This document shows positions 34,551-43,449 of a DNA stretch of 64,000 nt, piece after piece. Below the pieces are notes generated by a model, which saw only the letters and a list, made by a program, of their open reading frames with translations, was not told the origin of the DNA and searched no databases. Location: positions 62,001-126,000 of the forward strand of contig JAIXLO010000126.1 of assembly GCA_026931325.1 (NCBI GenBank), written 5' to 3'. How positions within the stretch are numbered: the first letter of the stretch is position 1; the number at the start of each line of letters is the position of its first letter. A program made the translations under genes and the position numbers. The DNA comes from Chitinophagales bacterium. GTDB lineage: Bacteria; Bacteroidota; Bacteroidia; Chitinophagales; Chitinophagaceae.

Positions 34551-35651
34551 TTATTTTGTTGAGGAAGCAACTACATTATCATTCAATAGTACTTTCATAC
34601 TCTCCATCAATATTTGACTTTTCTTAGCTTCAAAAATTGCAGCTTTTTCTTTGGTTAACCTCATGGAATATTTTTTTCCTTCTGATAAGGTTTTATCAAA
34701 TCTTGGATTCCATTTATTAAATAAATCAATATCTAACAATAGGTTGTTAGATACAATGGCAGATAAATATCTTCCTCCAACTTCAATAACAACAGAATTG
34801 TTTAATTCTTCCTCTGTAAGTGCTGGTTGTTTATCATTCATTGCCAAAGAAACTAAGTACTCATTAGTTTCATTAGCAGTCATAGTTGTCCATCCACCAG
34901 AACCTTCAAAAAAATAATGAGTAGCAATATATTTTTTTACATGATTACGAGTTTCTTTTGGTAAAAAATATTGTAAATCCCAAAAGTTTTTACTATTACT
35001 TTTTTTAATAGCTTGTTTTACTCTTCCCACACCACCATTATAAGCAGCAATTACAAGTAACCAATCTCCAAAAGTATCATACAACTCATTAATTAATTTA
35101 CAAGCTGCATGGGTGCTTTTATAAAAATCTTTTCTTTCATCAACATATTTAGTCATTCTTAAACCAAATCTTTTGCCTTCATCTCTCATTAATTGCCAAG
35201 GACCTGTAGCACCAGCAGATGAAATTGTACCTTGGTTTAAATTACTTTCAATAACACTTAAATATTTTAATTCTTTTGGTATTCCATATTGTGGTAAAAT
35301 TTGATCGTATAAATCAAAATAAGATTTGCCCCAAGTTTTCATTTTTTCTAACCCTTTACCTTGCTTTGCTACAAATTGCTGCATAAAACCAATAGCTTGT
35401 GGATTTAGGGAAACATTAATAGACTTTTGCTGGTGAGAATTAATTGTATTTGGAGCTAAATCATTAATTAATGAATACTCTTTTGATATTGTAGTATCAT
35501 TTAAAAAGTAAAAGCCTCTGCCTTTAACCTCTTCAGAATCTGCTTGAGTAAAAGAAACAGCCCCAAAGCCTAAAATCAATAAGCCTATTACAACGATAGT
35601 TGTTTTTTGTGTATTTTTTGGGTAACCGATGGTATTAATAAACCACTGCAT
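34551..35651 (-). CDS. Membrane-anchored lytic transglycosylase (SLT domain)
   Basis: A 366-residue murein-cleaving enzyme with an N-terminal membrane helix or signal (about 15-37). The SLT domain has catalytic Glu in LSVIESNLNQG, then SSAGATGPWQLM and VIAAYNGGVGRVKQAIKK, matching the MltD/Slt type. The C-terminal 80 residues contain a beta-rich stretch that may be a worn LysM-like domain (about 285-335). It acts in the periplasm on peptidoglycan. A promoter-like box about 95 bases upstream gives a long leader containing an AACTCT/AGAGTT hairpin. Confidence 0.88.
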   Translation of the reverse strand: MQWFINTIGYPKNTQKTTIVVIGLLILGFGAVSFTQADSEEVKGRGFYFLNDTTISKEYSLINDLAPNTINSHQQKSINVSLNPQAIGFMQQFVAKQGKGLEKMKTWGKSYFDLYDQILPQYGIPKELKYLSVIESNLNQGTISSAGATGPWQLMRDEGKRFGLRMTKYVDERKDFYKSTHAACKLINELYDTFGDWLLVIAAYNGGVGRVKQAIKKSNSKNFWDLQYFLPKETRNHVKKYIATHYFFEGSGGWTTMTANETNEYLVSLAMNDKQPALTEEELNNSVVIEVGGRYLSAIVSNNLLLDIDLFNKWNPRFDKTLSEGKKYSMRLTKEKAAIFEAKKSQILMESMKVLLNDNVVASSTK

Positions 35652-36021
35652 AAGCGAACACTCATTTTAAAAATTAAGAAATCGGTTAGTAATTTTTTGA
35701 AAAGTTTTATTTTACTCTTCAAAACTCTATTTAAAAAAGAGTTGCAAAAGTAAAGTTTAAAGCCTAAATATTAGGATTAACAAAAAATCAATCTTAAATA
35801 TTGATAATAAATAAAATATCTATTTTACTTGTTATCAACTAAATATGAGTTCGAAAGACTTTTTGTTAAAATTTTGATAGTTAGTTAAAACTATAAGCAT
35901 TTATAACAAAAAACATAATAAATGCTATTTCTTAAATGCTATAATAAATAACATAAATAATAGCTTTTAATAAGAATATTATTAAAATGAAAACTTTAAT
36001 TAAGGATGTAAATTTTGCTAA
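35652..36021. other. 370-base AT-rich intergenic region
   Basis: Between the lytic transglycosylase start and the tatA stop. It holds the transglycosylase leader and its probable -7 box (35745-35752), then about 270 very AT-rich bases with two AAATGCTAT direct copies near 35920-35940. I see no ORF, RNA gene or terminator in it. Confidence 0.5.
35745..35752 (-). promoter_or_regulatory. Candidate -7 box for the lytic transglycosylase
   Basis: TACTTTTG on the minus strand fits TAnnTTTG. The predicted leader of about 90 bases begins with a small hairpin (35720-35743, AACTCT paired with AGAGTT). Confidence 0.35.
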
Positions 36022-36246
36022 TTAGTTATTAGAAGTATTAGAAGAAGTTTTGTCTTTTTCGTTTATGCCTTCTTCAATTTCTTTTTTTACATTGTTTTTT
36101 GCATCATTAAATTCACGAATACCTTTGCCAATTCCACGCATAAACTCAGGAATTTTTTTACCCCCGAAAAGAACTAATATTGCTAAAACAATAATAATCC
36201 ATTCACTTCCACCAGGCATTCCTATTAAAAATTTAGGTATATACAT
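36022..36246 (-). CDS. tatA: Twin-arginine translocase subunit TatA/TatE-type
   Basis: A 74-residue protein with one membrane helix (about 13-27, EWIIIVLAILVLFGG), the hinge FGGKKIPEFMRGIGKGIREF with the conserved Phe-Gly, then an amphipathic helix and a polar tail. TatA oligomers form the pore for folded proteins across the inner membrane. tatC is not in the window. A putative promoter lies 20 bases upstream. Confidence 0.92.
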   Translation of the reverse strand: MYIPKFLIGMPGGSEWIIIVLAILVLFGGKKIPEFMRGIGKGIREFNDAKNNVKKEIEEGINEKDKTSSNTSNN

Positions 36247-36265
36247 TGCTATAATTTAAGAAACA

Positions 36266-36302
36266 CAAAAGGTATATAATACTAAATTAAAAGTTGCAAA
36301 AA
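36266..36302 (-). promoter_or_regulatory. Candidate promoter of tatA
   Basis: On the minus strand TTTTTG (36297-36302) is followed after 22 bases by TACCTTTTG (36266-36274), a -7 box with one extra T. The leader is about 20 bases. Confidence 0.35.
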
Positions 36303-36378
36303 CCTTTGTTTATTTGAATTATTTTTTAAAATATTAAAATAGTTTGTAATTAAGAAAGCCAAATCAACTAAAAAAACA

Positions 36379-37911
36379 TTAGTGCCTAAAGTGTCTTATA
36401 CCTGTTATAACCATTGCAAGGTTGTGTTGTAAGGTATAATCAATACTGTCTTTATCTCTTATACTTCCTCCTGGTTGTATAAAAGCTTCAATGCCTTCAG
36501 TGTGTGCAATACTTACACAATCGTTAAAAGGGAAAAATGCATCACTTGCTAAAACTGCACCTTTCAAATTAAAATTAAATTGTTTAGATTTTTTAATAGC
36601 ATGTCTCAAAGCATCAACTCTTGAAGTTTGACCACAACCCTTACCAATTAATTGTTTATTTTTTACCAAAGCAATAGCATTACTTTTTAAGTGTTTGCAA
36701 ATAATATTGGCAAAAATTAAATCTGCTTTTTCTGTTTCTGTTGTACTTCTTCCACCAACTTCTTTCCATTCTGCAAAATTTCCATCATCTATCTGTTGAG
36801 ATAATTTTCCATTCAACAATGACTTTTCTTGAAAATGAATTGCTTGATTTTTGCTTTCATTTTTTAGCAGTTGTAGTAATATTCTATTCTTCTTAGATTT
36901 TAAAATTTGCAAAGCCTCTTCATTAAAAGAAGGAGCAATTAATACTTCAAAAAATAATTCATTAATAGCTGAAGCTGTTGTTACATCAATATTTTCATTA
37001 GTTATTAAAATTCCTCCAAAAGCACTTTCAGGATCTCCTGCAAGTGCAGCGTCCCAACTTTCTTTTACAGTTTTTCTTGATGCAATTCCACAAACATTGG
37101 TATGTTTTATAATTGCAAAAACAGTCTCATTTGTGTTGTTAAACTCATTTATTAATTGAATAGCTGCATCAACATCTACTAAATTATTATAAGAAAGCTC
37201 TTTGCCATTTAGTTGTGTAAATAATTTTGATAAGTCTCCAAAAAATGTTGCTTGTTGATGAGGGTTCTCGCCATAACGCAAAACCTTCTTAAATTCTTCT
37301 AAAGAAGAAACTTGAAATTGTTTTGTAGGATTAAAATAATTATTAATAGCAATATCATAATTCATTACAACCTCAAATGCTTTGGCAGCAAGAGTTTTAC
37401 GTTGTTCTAATGTTATTTCTCCTCCTTGAGTATTTAAAATGTTTTCTAAAAAAGAATATTCTTCTTTAGCAGCAATTACAGCCACATCTTTAAAATTTTT
37501 TGCTGCTGCTCTTATCATACTTGGTCCACCAATATCAATTTTTTCAATAATTAAATTTTCATCTTTAGTAGTAGCAACAGTTTCTTCAAAAGGATATAAA
37601 TCTACAATAACTAAATCAATTTCTGGTATAGAAAATTGCTTCATTTCTTGTATATGTTGTGCATCATTTCTTTTAGCAAGAATTCCTCCAAAAACTAAAG
37701 GGTGTAAGGTTTTTACTCTACCTCCTAAAATAGAAGGATAGTTTGTAATACTTTCAACACTTGTGCAATTAATACCTAAATCTTCTAAAAATTTTTGTGT
37801 ACCACCAGTGCTATAAATTGTTATTCCTAATTGTTGTAATTTTTTTGCAATAGGCTCTAATCCATCTTTATAAAAAACCGATATAAGAGCAGTTTTAATT
37901 ATTTTATTCAT
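36379..37911 (-). CDS. purH: Bifunctional AICAR transformylase/IMP cyclohydrolase
   Basis: Catalyses the last two steps of IMP synthesis. The 510-residue protein has the N-terminal MGS-like IMP cyclohydrolase domain (about 1-145; YSTGGTQKFLEDLGI, LGGRVKTLHPLVFGGIL) and the C-terminal AICAR transformylase domain (LRYGENPHQQATFFG, AIIKHTNVCGIA with the catalytic Lys-His, and the end block DSIDYTLQHNLAMVITGIRHF). The sequence is complete. It lies 70 bases downstream of comEC on the same strand, with no clear promoter of its own. Confidence 0.96.
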   Translation of the reverse strand: MNKIIKTALISVFYKDGLEPIAKKLQQLGITIYSTGGTQKFLEDLGINCTSVESITNYPSILGGRVKTLHPLVFGGILAKRNDAQHIQEMKQFSIPEIDLVIVDLYPFEETVATTKDENLIIEKIDIGGPSMIRAAAKNFKDVAVIAAKEEYSFLENILNTQGGEITLEQRKTLAAKAFEVVMNYDIAINNYFNPTKQFQVSSLEEFKKVLRYGENPHQQATFFGDLSKLFTQLNGKELSYNNLVDVDAAIQLINEFNNTNETVFAIIKHTNVCGIASRKTVKESWDAALAGDPESAFGGILITNENIDVTTASAINELFFEVLIAPSFNEEALQILKSKKNRILLQLLKNESKNQAIHFQEKSLLNGKLSQQIDDGNFAEWKEVGGRSTTETEKADLIFANIICKHLKSNAIALVKNKQLIGKGCGQTSRVDALRHAIKKSKQFNFNLKGAVLASDAFFPFNDCVSIAHTEGIEAFIQPGGSIRDKDSIDYTLQHNLAMVITGIRHFRH

Positions 37912-37981
37912 TATTAATTTGTAAATAATTTATATGATGAATATTTTGTTTTAGATGTAACTAAACTATAAGTAAATACAA

Positions 37982-40075
37982 TTAAAAGTTCATTACAAAA
38001 GCCCCATCTGTAGCTGTTGAATGATATTGCAAATGTAGGCTGTCAGCATCTTTCTTCCAGTAATTAACTTTCCAAAATGGATTAGAAGAATCAAAAACAT
38101 AATATTTACAATCAAAAATATTAGATAATTTGCTTAAATAAATTTTTGGATTTTTAGTAAGAATTATTACATCTAATTTTATTTTTTGTGGAAGTGTTGG
38201 AACTTCAAAAGCTTCATCAACAATTAAAATACTTTTTCCATTACAACTAATTAAATTTTTATTCATATAAAAATCTTGAAGTGAATTTGTAGGCAATATT
38301 CTGTGTAAAATTCTTGATGGCTTTAAATGGAAATTTCTAAGAAAACCATCTTCTGTTAAAATACTATCACCAATAAATTGATATTTACGACCTTCAATTA
38401 AATCAATAGCAGTATGGTTTGGAACATTATATACTATTAATTTTTGTTGTAGATTGGTTTTTATAAAGTTAATGTTTCTTAAAAGAAGAAATGTAGCAAA
38501 GCAACTTAAACCAAAAATAAAAGCTTTTGTTTTTTTATTATTTATCCAAAGCCAAAAACCAATAATTGCAACATATAAAATTATTGCCTGAACAATATTT
38601 ATTTGAATTGATTTCCACACAGAAAAAGAAAAACTATCTGCATAAAGTATAAAGTTATTCATCAACTCAATATCCCAACCTATTAATTTTCCTAAATAAA
38701 CATTTAAATAAGCAATAGGAGAAACAATCAATAACAGAAGCTCTGAATATAAAATAAGTCCAGAAAATGGAACTACAAATAAATTAGTAAATAAAAATAA
38801 AGTTGGAAACTGATGAAAATGATATAACACAATAGGTAGCGTAAGAATTTGTGCTGAAAGTGTAACTGCACTCAAACTCCAAACTGCTCTTAAAATTTTA
38901 TTTTTAAAATAAAACCAATTATTAATTTTCTTTTGAAAAACAACAATACTTAGCACAGCAGAATATGATAATTGAAAACCAACATCCCAAAGATTAAATG
39001 GATTGATTAATAATAATAAAAAAGCAGATGCTGCCAAACTGTTGTAAATATTGGTTTTTCTACCATATGTTTCGCCAAGTATAATAAATGAAAACATTAC
39101 TGCACTTCGTAAAATGGATGATGCAGCACCAGCAATAAAACTAAAACCCCATAAGACAATTAATATTACAATTGGTTTTACAATTTTATTCCATCTGTAT
39201 TTTGTAAATGGCCTGAATAAAACAATTAATAATCCATAAATCATTCCTAAGTGTAAACCACTAATAGCAATAATATGTACAACGCCAGTATTACTATAAC
39301 TCTGTACTAAATCTCTATCTAAGTTATCTCTGTAACCAATTAATAAAGCTTCTGCAATGCTTAATTCATTTCCCTCTTTTATATAGCTTTTTAAAATAAT
39401 TAAAACTTTTGTTCTTGCTTGTATAATTAAATCATCAAACCAATTTTTATTGATTGATTGTAGTGTGCTAAAATCATTATCATTTAAAAATGCTTGATAG
39501 TGTATATTTTGAAATGAACAATATCTTGCATAATTAAAACCACCAGGATTACCTGCATTTATAATAGGCATTAAGTTATTTACAAAAATTATTTGAGACC
39601 CATACTGCAAATTTGGCTTAGTACTATCTTTTTTAAAATACAATAAAACATCGCCTACTATAGGTTGCCATTTATTATTAATAAAAATACTTTGTACTTC
39701 TGCTAAAGCTTTATAAGATTTTGGTTTTTCTACAATAGGTTCTTTTAAGGATAATAAGACAGGAGAATTTTCTTTATAAATATTACCAATCCATTGTTTA
39801 TTGTTTTCAATATTTTTTATAAAACTTATACTACCTCCAACTGCAATAAAAAGTAATAAAACAGCAATACCAGTAATGTTGTTGTACTTAAATTTTTTTG
39901 ATTTAGATAAAATTTCATAAACGATAAATAATAAAAATGAAATTGCTGCTGTATAAATAAATAATGTAAGTGGTAATTGGAAATGATATTGTAATAAAAT
40001 ACCTACAATTAAAGGAATAAGCAAACGTAATACAGGTACTTGCTTGTAAAACGGCTTATTAAATTGACGAAGCAT
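37982..40075 (-). CDS. comEC: ComEC/Rec2-family DNA-uptake channel protein
   Basis: A 697-residue polytopic membrane protein. After an N-terminal DUF4131 region (about 1-200) comes the competence domain (about 225-500), marked by NTGVVHIIAISGLHLGMIYG and SSILRSAVMFSFIILG. ComEC moves single-stranded DNA through the inner membrane in transformation. The C-terminal 150 residues sit where many ComEC proteins carry an MBL nuclease domain, but no HxHxDH motif is present, so that nuclease is degenerate here. This shorter form is frequent in Bacteroidota. Confidence 0.88.
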   Translation of the reverse strand: MLRQFNKPFYKQVPVLRLLIPLIVGILLQYHFQLPLTLFIYTAAISFLLFIVYEILSKSKKFKYNNITGIAVLLLFIAVGGSISFIKNIENNKQWIGNIYKENSPVLLSLKEPIVEKPKSYKALAEVQSIFINNKWQPIVGDVLLYFKKDSTKPNLQYGSQIIFVNNLMPIINAGNPGGFNYARYCSFQNIHYQAFLNDNDFSTLQSINKNWFDDLIIQARTKVLIILKSYIKEGNELSIAEALLIGYRDNLDRDLVQSYSNTGVVHIIAISGLHLGMIYGLLIVLFRPFTKYRWNKIVKPIVILIVLWGFSFIAGAASSILRSAVMFSFIILGETYGRKTNIYNSLAASAFLLLLINPFNLWDVGFQLSYSAVLSIVVFQKKINNWFYFKNKILRAVWSLSAVTLSAQILTLPIVLYHFHQFPTLFLFTNLFVVPFSGLILYSELLLLIVSPIAYLNVYLGKLIGWDIELMNNFILYADSFSFSVWKSIQINIVQAIILYVAIIGFWLWINNKKTKAFIFGLSCFATFLLLRNINFIKTNLQQKLIVYNVPNHTAIDLIEGRKYQFIGDSILTEDGFLRNFHLKPSRILHRILPTNSLQDFYMNKNLISCNGKSILIVDEAFEVPTLPQKIKLDVIILTKNPKIYLSKLSNIFDCKYYVFDSSNPFWKVNYWKKDADSLHLQYHSTATDGAFVMNF

Positions 40076-40187
40076 AAAATAATTTTTAATCTTTCTATGA
40101 GATGTTAGAAAGGGTTAGTTAATAAAAATTATTTAATTATTAATTTATATGAAAATAATTATTATCAATTTTTAATGAGCCTTTATT

Positions 40188-41408
40188 CTAATCTAAGCTA
40201 AAATATTGTGTTGCCATTTTTTGTACTTCTGTACCAATTGCTAAAGATGCTGTTGCTGCTGGTGAAGGAGCATTTAAAATATGTAGTGCATTTCCTTGAT
40301 GCTCTATTTTAAAGTCATCAACCATTTTTCCTTCTTGAGATAAAAGCATTGCTCTTACACCTGCTCTACCTGGTTTTATATCTTTCATTTCTAAGCTGGG
40401 AATTAATGCTTGTAATCGTTGTAAAAATAATTTTTTAGAAAATGCTCTTCTATATTCATCTAAGCCAAAACGCCAATTATCAAAAAAGAATTTCCATGTT
40501 CCTCCAAATGCAAATGCTTCTGCTGTATCTTTTAATGAAAAATCTGTTTTGCCATAACCTTCGCGTTTAAAAACAAAAACAGCATTTGGTCCACACTCAG
40601 TATCTCCATTAATCATTCTTGTAAAATGTACACCTAAAAAAGGATATTTTGGATTTGGCACAGGATAAATTAAATTTTTTACTTTATATTTTCCTTCTTC
40701 TGTTAAATCATAATAATCTCCTCTAAAGCCTACAATTTCAGCATCGGTTTTTACCCCTTCTTTTCTTGCAAGTCTATCAGATTGTAAGCCCCCACAAGTA
40801 ATTATATATTTTGCATCAAAATTTTCTTTATTTGTTACAACAGTTGTATAATCTGTATGTTTTTCAAAAGCTATTACTTCATAGCTTGTAAGGACTTTGC
40901 TGTTTTTAAATAATGCAGAAATTAATTCAACATATTTTTCAGCAACATCAGCATAATTAATTATACCAGTACAAGGAACCCAAATTCCTTCTATTCCTGT
41001 ACAATATGGCTCTATTTCTTTTATTTGATTAGCATTAATTAACTCTATTCCTTCAACACCATTTTGTAGCCCATTGTTAAACACCTTATGCATGTGGTCT
41101 AATTCAGATTGTTTTGTAGCAACAATTATTTTACCACATATATCATGTTTAATATTGTGTTCTTTAGCAAAAGCAACTAATTCTCTTCTTCCATCAACAC
41201 AATTTTTTGCTTTATATGAACCAGGTTTATAATAAATACCAGAATGAATAACTCCAGAGTTTCGCCCTGTTTGGTGAGCAGCCACTTTTGACTCTTTTTC
41301 TAAAACCAAAATTTTTTTATCAGGATATTTTAGATTTATTTTATAAGCAGTTGCTAATCCTACAATTCCTCCTCCAACAACTATTATATCGTACTGTTCG
41401 TTTGGCAT
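40188..41408 (-). CDS. lhgO: L-2-hydroxyglutarate oxidase
   Basis: A 406-residue FAD-dependent oxidase of the DAO family that oxidises L-2-hydroxyglutarate to 2-oxoglutarate. The FAD motif VVGGGIVGLATAYKI is followed by HQTGRNSGVIHSGIYY, the hallmark of LhgO, and a C-terminal AGVRAMLLSQEGKMVDDF and LNAPSPAATASLAIG. It is a membrane-associated repair enzyme that clears a side product of central metabolism. It stands alone, with a -7 box 26 bases upstream. Confidence 0.93.
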   Translation of the reverse strand: MPNEQYDIIVVGGGIVGLATAYKINLKYPDKKILVLEKESKVAAHQTGRNSGVIHSGIYYKPGSYKAKNCVDGRRELVAFAKEHNIKHDICGKIIVATKQSELDHMHKVFNNGLQNGVEGIELINANQIKEIEPYCTGIEGIWVPCTGIINYADVAEKYVELISALFKNSKVLTSYEVIAFEKHTDYTTVVTNKENFDAKYIITCGGLQSDRLARKEGVKTDAEIVGFRGDYYDLTEEGKYKVKNLIYPVPNPKYPFLGVHFTRMINGDTECGPNAVFVFKREGYGKTDFSLKDTAEAFAFGGTWKFFFDNWRFGLDEYRRAFSKKLFLQRLQALIPSLEMKDIKPGRAGVRAMLLSQEGKMVDDFKIEHQGNALHILNAPSPAATASLAIGTEVQKMATQYFSLD

Positions 41409-41434
41409 GTTATAATAAATATTAAAATAGTTGA

Positions 41435-41442
41435 CAAAGTTA
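41435..41442 (-). promoter_or_regulatory. Candidate -7 box for lhgO
   Basis: TAACTTTG on the minus strand is a perfect TAnnTTTG match, 26 bases before the ATG. No convincing -33 element is seen. Confidence 0.4.
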
Positions 41443-41517
41443 ATAGATACAACTATTCTGTTTTTAAATAATCAAACAGCCATTCAAAAATCAAAAACCA
41501 ATTTTTTTTATACAAAA

Positions 41518-41549
41518 TTTTGTGAATAATATTATCTATCCTACATTTG
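41518..41549 (+). promoter_or_regulatory. Promoter of the rimP-nusA-infB operon
   Basis: TTTTG (41518-41522) and TACATTTG (41542-41549) are separated by 19 bases, a full Bacteroidota -33/-7 pair. The predicted start near 41554 gives a leader of about 50 bases that contains the hairpin at 41569-41598. Confidence 0.68.
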
Positions 41550-41568
41550 CAGTGGATTAAGAACTATT

Positions 41569-41598
41569 GAAAGGAACGAAGTCGTTCCTTTCTTTTTT
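41569..41598 (+). terminator. Terminator-like leader hairpin before rimP
   Basis: GAAAGGAACG (41569-41578) pairs perfectly with CGTTCCTTTC (41583-41592) around an AAGT tetraloop, followed by TTTTTT. It is an intrinsic-terminator shape, yet no plus-strand gene lies upstream, so it acts on the rimP leader itself: a likely attenuator six bases before the start codon. Confidence 0.78.
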
Positions 41599-41604
41599 AT
41601 AAAT

Positions 41605-42075
41605 ATGTCAGTAAATACACAATTAAACACTATTGAACTATTAGTAAATGGTTTATTACAAGATGAGCCAGAATATTTTTTAGTTCAACTTCGTATAAAA
41701 CCAACAAATAATGTAAAAGTTTTTTTAGATGGTGATAAAGGTATATCTATTGAAAAATGTATTTATTTCAATCGTAAGTTATATAAATTAATTGAAGAAG
41801 CAAATGTTTTTTCTGAAGGAGATTTTAGTTTAGAAGTTTCAAGTCCAGGAGTTGGAGAACCTTTATTATCACATCGTCAATATGCAAAAAATATTGGTCG
41901 TTTTGTAGAAATTATTTTTAAGGATGAATCTAAAAAAGAAGGTAAATTAATTTTAGTAAATGAAGATGATATTATTATAGAGCATATAAAAGGAAAAGGG
42001 AAAAAAGCAATTACTGAACAAATTGAAGTTCCTTTTTCAAACATAAAAACAACAACAGTTCAAATTAAATTTTAA
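41605..42075 (+). CDS. rimP: Ribosome maturation factor RimP
   Basis: A 156-residue protein that helps assemble the 30S subunit. It has the two-domain RimP form: an N-terminal alpha/beta domain with the family block DFSLEVSSPGVGEPLL and a C-terminal SH3-like barrel (VEIIFKDESKKEGKLILVN). The order rimP-nusA-infB is widely conserved. Forty-four bases separate it from nusA. Confidence 0.93.
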   Translation: MSVNTQLNTIELLVNGLLQDEPEYFLVQLRIKPTNNVKVFLDGDKGISIEKCIYFNRKLYKLIEEANVFSEGDFSLEVSSPGVGEPLLSHRQYAKNIGRFVEIIFKDESKKEGKLILVNEDDIIIEHIKGKGKKAITEQIEVPFSNIKTTTVQIKF

Positions 42076-42119
42076 GAAAAAAGCACAGCCAAAGTGTATT
42101 AGTTTTAAACTTAAATTAT

Positions 42120-43373
42120 ATGGCAAGTATTAACTTAATTGACGCTTTTCAGGATTTTAAAGATGCAGAAAATCTTGATAGACCAACCTTAATGAAAGTG
42201 GTAGAAGATGTGTTTAAAACACTTTTAAGAAAAAAATATGGTTCTGATGAAAATTTTGATGTGATTGTAAATGCAGAAAAAGGAGACTTAGAAATTATAA
42301 GAAGAAGAACTATTGTAGAAGATGGAGAAGTTTTAGATCCATTGTCAGAAATTGCTTATAGCGATGCTATAAAAATTGAACCAGACTTTGAAGTTGGCGA
42401 AGAACTTTATCAAGAAGTTAATATGATTGATTTTGGAAGGAGAGCTATTTTAGCAGCAAAACAAACTCTTGCAAGTCGTATTAATGATTTAAAGAAAAAT
42501 GTTTTAGTTAAAAAATATGCTGGTCGCATAGGAGAAATTATTAGTGCAGAGGTTTATCAAGTTTGGAAAAAAGAAGTTTTATTGTTAGATGAAGATGGTA
42601 ATGAATTAATACTTCCAAAATCAGAACAAATACCACAAGATTATTTCAAAAAAGGAGAACCTATTCGTGCTGTTGTTGAAAGAGTTGACATGAAAAATAA
42701 TACTCCTGTAATTATTGTTTCAAGAACAAGTAATAAATTCTTGGCAAAACTTCTTGAAATAGAAGTTCCTGAAATTTTTGATGGATTAATTACTATTAAA
42801 AAAATTGTTAGAGAACCAGGAGAAAGAGCTAAAGTTGCTGTAGAAAGCTATGATGATAGAATAGACCCTGTAGGAGCCTGTGTAGGAATGAAAGGAAGTC
42901 GTATTCATGGAATTGTAAGAGAATTAAAAAACGAAAATATTGACGTAATAAATTATACATCAAATATTCAATTACTTATACAACGTTCATTAACACCAGC
43001 TAAGATTAGTTTTATGAACTTGGATAATGAAAAGAAGCAAGCAGATGTATATTTAAAAGCAGACCAAGTTTCTTTAGCAATTGGAAGAAGAGGAGTAAAC
43101 ATAAAATTAGCTTGTGAGCTTACAGGCTATGAAATTGATGTTTATAGAGAAGATGAAGAACACATAGATGAATTTGATATTGATTTAGATGAATTTAGTG
43201 ATGAAATAGAACAATGGATTATTGATGAGTTTAAACGTGTTGGCTGCGATACTGCTCAAAGTGTATTAACTTTAACCGATGATGAATTAGAAAAAAGAAC
43301 AGATTTAGAAAGAGAAACAATTACAGAAGTTAAAAAAATATTACAAGCAGAGTTTGATAAAGATGAAGCTTAG
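42120..43373 (+). CDS. nusA: Transcription termination/antitermination factor NusA
   Basis: A 417-residue RNA polymerase-binding factor that affects pausing, termination and antitermination. The N-terminal domain (about 1-125) is followed by S1 (about 130-200, GEIISAEVYQVWKKEVLLL), KH1 (DPVGACVGMKGSRIHGIVRE) and KH2 (VSLAIGRRGVNIKLACELTG) with intact GxxG loops. The C-terminal 70 residues form a helix-hairpin-helix region. It sits directly under the leader hairpin, which makes feedback by NusA on its own operon plausible. Confidence 0.96.
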   Translation: MASINLIDAFQDFKDAENLDRPTLMKVVEDVFKTLLRKKYGSDENFDVIVNAEKGDLEIIRRRTIVEDGEVLDPLSEIAYSDAIKIEPDFEVGEELYQEVNMIDFGRRAILAAKQTLASRINDLKKNVLVKKYAGRIGEIISAEVYQVWKKEVLLLDEDGNELILPKSEQIPQDYFKKGEPIRAVVERVDMKNNTPVIIVSRTSNKFLAKLLEIEVPEIFDGLITIKKIVREPGERAKVAVESYDDRIDPVGACVGMKGSRIHGIVRELKNENIDVINYTSNIQLLIQRSLTPAKISFMNLDNEKKQADVYLKADQVSLAIGRRGVNIKLACELTGYEIDVYREDEEHIDEFDIDLDEFSDEIEQWIIDEFKRVGCDTAQSVLTLTDDELEKRTDLERETITEVKKILQAEFDKDEA

Positions 43374-43449
43374 TTAAAACATAAAAAATATCAATAAACT
43401 TTGTAGCTTAAAACTACATAAACTATAAAGGCATAATAAATAAAACTGA

